From an uncultured Lentisphaeria bacterium (GTDB lineage Bacteria; Verrucomicrobiota; Lentisphaeria; Victivallales; Victivallaceae), in contig CALABZ010000006.1 in NCBI GenBank assembly GCA_937888615.1, positions 1-16,562 on the forward strand: 16,562 nucleotides of DNA, written 5' to 3'. Below, piece after piece: positions 14,892 through 16,562 of the stretch. The position numbers and the translations under genes were made by a program. The notes under the pieces are model-generated. The model was not told the DNA's origin and did no database searches. It was given only the letters and a program-made list of their open reading frames with translations. Each line of letters opens with the position of its first letter. Position 1 is the first letter of the stretch.

Positions 14892-16031
14892 TCAACGTCC
14901 GAGATTTTTCCAGATCGGCTCCATGTCGACGATCCGTTCGTCGTTCATCGCCGCGTCGATGCCGAGAGCGGTCACCGCGCTTTCCAGCCCTTCATTGCCG
15001 CTGGATTTCGGCGGAGTGCCGTTGACCATGCAGTCATAGAGTTCCTTCATGATAAAGGCATCGCCGCCGCCGTGGCCGTCCGCGCCGAAATTGATGACTT
15101 TGGTCGCTTCCTCACCGATGCGTTTGTACATGAGCGTGCTGGCATAAAGTTCGAGTTCAAGGGTTCCTTCGCTGCAGGAGAAATACATGCGGCGCTCGGG
15201 AATCGCATTGCTCATGGTGGCCTGGAACTGGACTTTGACGCCGTTGCGGTAGCGCATGATCGCCACCTGGGTGTCCTTCATGTCCTTATCGGAGGTGAAC
15301 GGCGTTTTGACACGATGCGGGTCTTCCCAACTGGTAAAGGTATTTTCGGGAAATTCCTTCATATAGCGTTCGTTTTCCGGGATGAAGAAGTCGAGGTCGC
15401 CGAACGCGGCGATCTTTGAGGGCAGCGAATTGATCAGCCAGTTCAGCAGGTCGAGGTCGTGACAGCATTTTTCCAGGATATGGGGGCCGGAATACTTGCG
15501 CAGGCGGCGCCAGTTGGTCATGATATAACCGCCGTGGGCCGGGGCGATATTTTCGTTGGCATCGACGCTGAGAACTTTGCCGAGTTGACCGGAGGAGAGC
15601 AGTTCTTTCGCTTTGCGGTAAATTTTGGAATAACGCAGGACGAAACCGGTCATAAAAGTCAGGCCGCATTTCTGGTGGGCGTCGAAAATTTCCTGACAAT
15701 CCTCAATGCTCGTGGCCAGGGGTTTTTCGCTGAAAACATGTTTGCCGGCGGCGAACGCGGCCAGGATGTGTTCCTTGTGGAACGCATTCGGCGAAAAGAC
15801 CAGAACCCATTGAACACCGGGGGTGTTGATGGCTTCCTCATAGGAATCGCAGATTTTGGTATCCGGGCTCTTCCAGTATTCAACGGTATTGCGGCTGACC
15901 TCCTTGTCGGGATCATAGGCCGAAACGACTTTGACGTTGTTGTTGGAATCGCGCAACAGATTGGCCGTCACACCGCGTCCGCGGCCACCGTTGCCGATGA
16001 CGGCGACTTTGATGATTTTGTTATCAGACAT
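14892..16031 (-). CDS. Gfo/Idh/MocA-family oxidoreductase
   Basis: A 379-residue protein. The ATG at 16031 has GGAG six bases upstream; ATGs at 16043 and 16076 are weaker. The Rossmann domain has KVAVIGNGGRGRG at residues 8-20, EKP at 102-104 and FMTGFVLRYS. The catalytic-region block is GPHILEKCCHDLDLLNWL, with Lys188, His191, Asp192 and Asp194. The C-terminal half is the usual open beta-sheet with a Gly/His-rich turn (ADGHGGGDAFI) near the end. It resembles the family branch that acts on glycosides or inositol-like sugars, but the substrate is unknown. It is a distant paralogue of the 13496 gene. The gene has a well-formed promoter and a good terminator of its own and lies just downstream of an AraC-family gene on the same strand. 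Confidence 0.93.
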   Translation of the reverse strand: MSDNKIIKVAVIGNGGRGRGVTANLLRDSNNNVKVVSAYDPDKEVSRNTVEYWKSPDTKICDSYEEAINTPGVQWVLVFSPNAFHKEHILAAFAAGKHVFSEKPLATSIEDCQEIFDAHQKCGLTFMTGFVLRYSKIYRKAKELLSSGQLGKVLSVDANENIAPAHGGYIMTNWRRLRKYSGPHILEKCCHDLDLLNWLINSLPSKIAAFGDLDFFIPENERYMKEFPENTFTSWEDPHRVKTPFTSDKDMKDTQVAIMRYRNGVKVQFQATMSNAIPERRMYFSCSEGTLELELYASTLMYKRIGEEATKVINFGADGHGGGDAFIMKELYDCMVNGTPPKSSGNEGLESAVTALGIDAAMNDERIVDMEPIWKNLGR

Positions 16032-16065
16032 ATTCAACTCCATGTGAATTTTTCGTTGATGAGAT

Positions 16066-16094
16066 ATAATATACATGCCGGTTAAAAATATAAA
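16066..16094 (-). promoter_or_regulatory. Promoter for the 14892-16031 oxidoreductase gene
   Basis: On the minus strand TTTATA (16094-16089), a 17-base spacer, then TATTAT (16071-16066). Predicted start is near 16059, giving a leader of about 28 bases to the ATG. The surroundings are strongly AT-rich. Confidence 0.55.
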
Positions 16095-16111
16095 ATGGAT
16101 AAAAACCGCAT

Positions 16112-16130
16112 AAATATTGTTAAAATATTG
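16112..16130. repeat. AAATATTG direct repeat with 11-bp period upstream of an oxidoreductase promoter
   Basis: AAATATTG occurs at 16112-16119 and again at 16123-16130, one helical turn apart, about 55-70 bases upstream of the predicted transcription start near 16059. This is a plausible activator-binding position for the neighbouring AraC-family protein. Confidence 0.4.
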
Positions 16131-16139
16131 CTCAAAAAA

Positions 16140-16562
16140 CTATTCCATTTGTGATTCTCCGGTGGAACGAGGCTGACTGCGCCAGGCGGACGGCATCGTT
16201 CCGGTCAGGCGTTTAAAAACGACGCTGAAATAATTGCTGTCGTTGAATCCGCAGAGAACCGCGATTCTGGAAATGTTCAGATTCCGGTGCAAAGTCAAGT
16301 AAACCTTGGCTTCTTCGATCCGCCGGTGATTCAGCATTTCACGGAAAGTCTGTCCGTAATGGCGCTTCAACAGCGCGCCCAGGTAATTCGGATTCATGTT
16401 CAGGGTGTCGGCAAGTTCTTTCAGCGTGATATTCTCGCGATACTTGCTGTCAATGAAGCGCCGGCTGCTGTCGGCATAGAAACGGTCGTCGTGCCGTTTG
16501 GCGTCAAGCCCCCCGTCGCGAAGGAAACGGTCCACCTCGATCCGGATGAATTCGGCCATGAA
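16140..16562 (-). CDS. AraC-family transcriptional regulator, C-terminal part
   Basis: The stop is at 16140 and the frame is still open at the window edge (an in-frame ATG occurs at 16559, but it need not be the start). About 140 residues are visible. They contain a complete AraC/XylS DNA-binding domain: first helix-turn-helix NITLKELADTLNMNPNYLGALLKRHYG, linker helix FREMLNHRRIEEAKVYL, and second helix-turn-helix NISRIAVLCGFNDSNYFSVVFKRLTG followed by MPSAWR. The ligand or receiver domain lies outside the window; the spacing and the RFIDSKYRENITLKEL-type entry also fit a response-regulator/AraC (YesN-like) fusion. It sits 108 bases upstream of the oxidoreductase gene on the same strand and is its likely regulator. 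Confidence 0.9.
   Translation of the reverse strand, partial: FMAEFIRIEVDRFLRDGGLDAKRHDDRFYADSSRRFIDSKYRENITLKELADTLNMNPNYLGALLKRHYGQTFREMLNHRRIEEAKVYLTLHRNLNISRIAVLCGFNDSNYFSVVFKRLTGTMPSAWRSQPRSTGESQME

Noticed and set aside
13715..15025. Plus-strand frame of 436 codons opposite the oxidoreductase genes
   Set aside because: It crosses the intrinsic terminator and two real genes on the other strand, and its translation lacks any domain pattern.

Overview
The window most resembles a piece of a Lentisphaerota genome (Victivallis-like, possibly gut-associated). The evidence is a GC-rich sequence, a FTLIELL-type pseudopilin with an H-Xn-DG tail, tandem large DUF4838 proteins, a DUF4091/GH123-like protein, AraC-type regulators and Gfo/Idh/MocA oxidoreductases. 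That combination is typical of the phylum's carbohydrate-scavenging loci. The assignment is an inference from gene content; there is no rRNA or other phylogenetic marker here. No tRNA, rRNA, CRISPR array, transposase or integrase was seen.

Layout. (1) Positions 1-561 (+) hold the 3' end of a class II aldolase/adducin-fold protein that lacks several expected metal and catalytic residues. (2) Positions 603-3605 (-) hold a lipoprotein with a BamE/SmpA-like C-terminus, a UDP-glucuronate decarboxylase, and MurE. They are closely spaced, and the last two overlap. (3) Positions 3755-4621 (-) hold an AraC-family regulator, divergent from (4) a tight plus-strand unit at 4726-12090: pseudopilin, two secreted DUF4838 proteins, and a GH123-like protein without a signal peptide. 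(5) Positions 12226-13473 (+) hold a compact string of very small genes resembling a phage lysis or accessory module: a protein with a possible phospholipase A2-like motif, a coiled-coil plus transmembrane XhlA-like protein, a small lipoprotein, and a small helical protein. The frame of the last one breaks exactly at a perfect 21-bp inverted repeat. (6) Positions 13496-16031 (-) hold two Gfo/Idh/MocA oxidoreductases separated by a strong hairpin terminator. (7) Positions 16140-16562 (-) hold the C-terminal part of a second AraC-family regulator, cut by the window edge.

How the genes may work together. The AraC protein at 3755-4621 has a cupin-like sensory half and probably controls the divergent pseudopilin/hydrolase unit. 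The two DUF4838 proteins carry signal peptides and would act outside the cytoplasm on glycans. The GH123-like protein may process the imported product. The Gfo/Idh proteins would oxidise or rearrange liberated sugars, with the second AraC protein as a candidate regulator. The MurE/UXS/lipoprotein group is envelope housekeeping and appears unrelated to the glycan locus.

No gene-free stretch exceeds 300 bases. The largest gaps are 14714-14891 (terminator plus leader of the upstream oxidoreductase gene), 3606-3754 (candidate promoter), 12091-12225 (AT-rich, candidate promoter and a small palindrome), 4622-4725 (divergent control region) and 16032-16139 (good promoter plus an 11-bp-period direct repeat).
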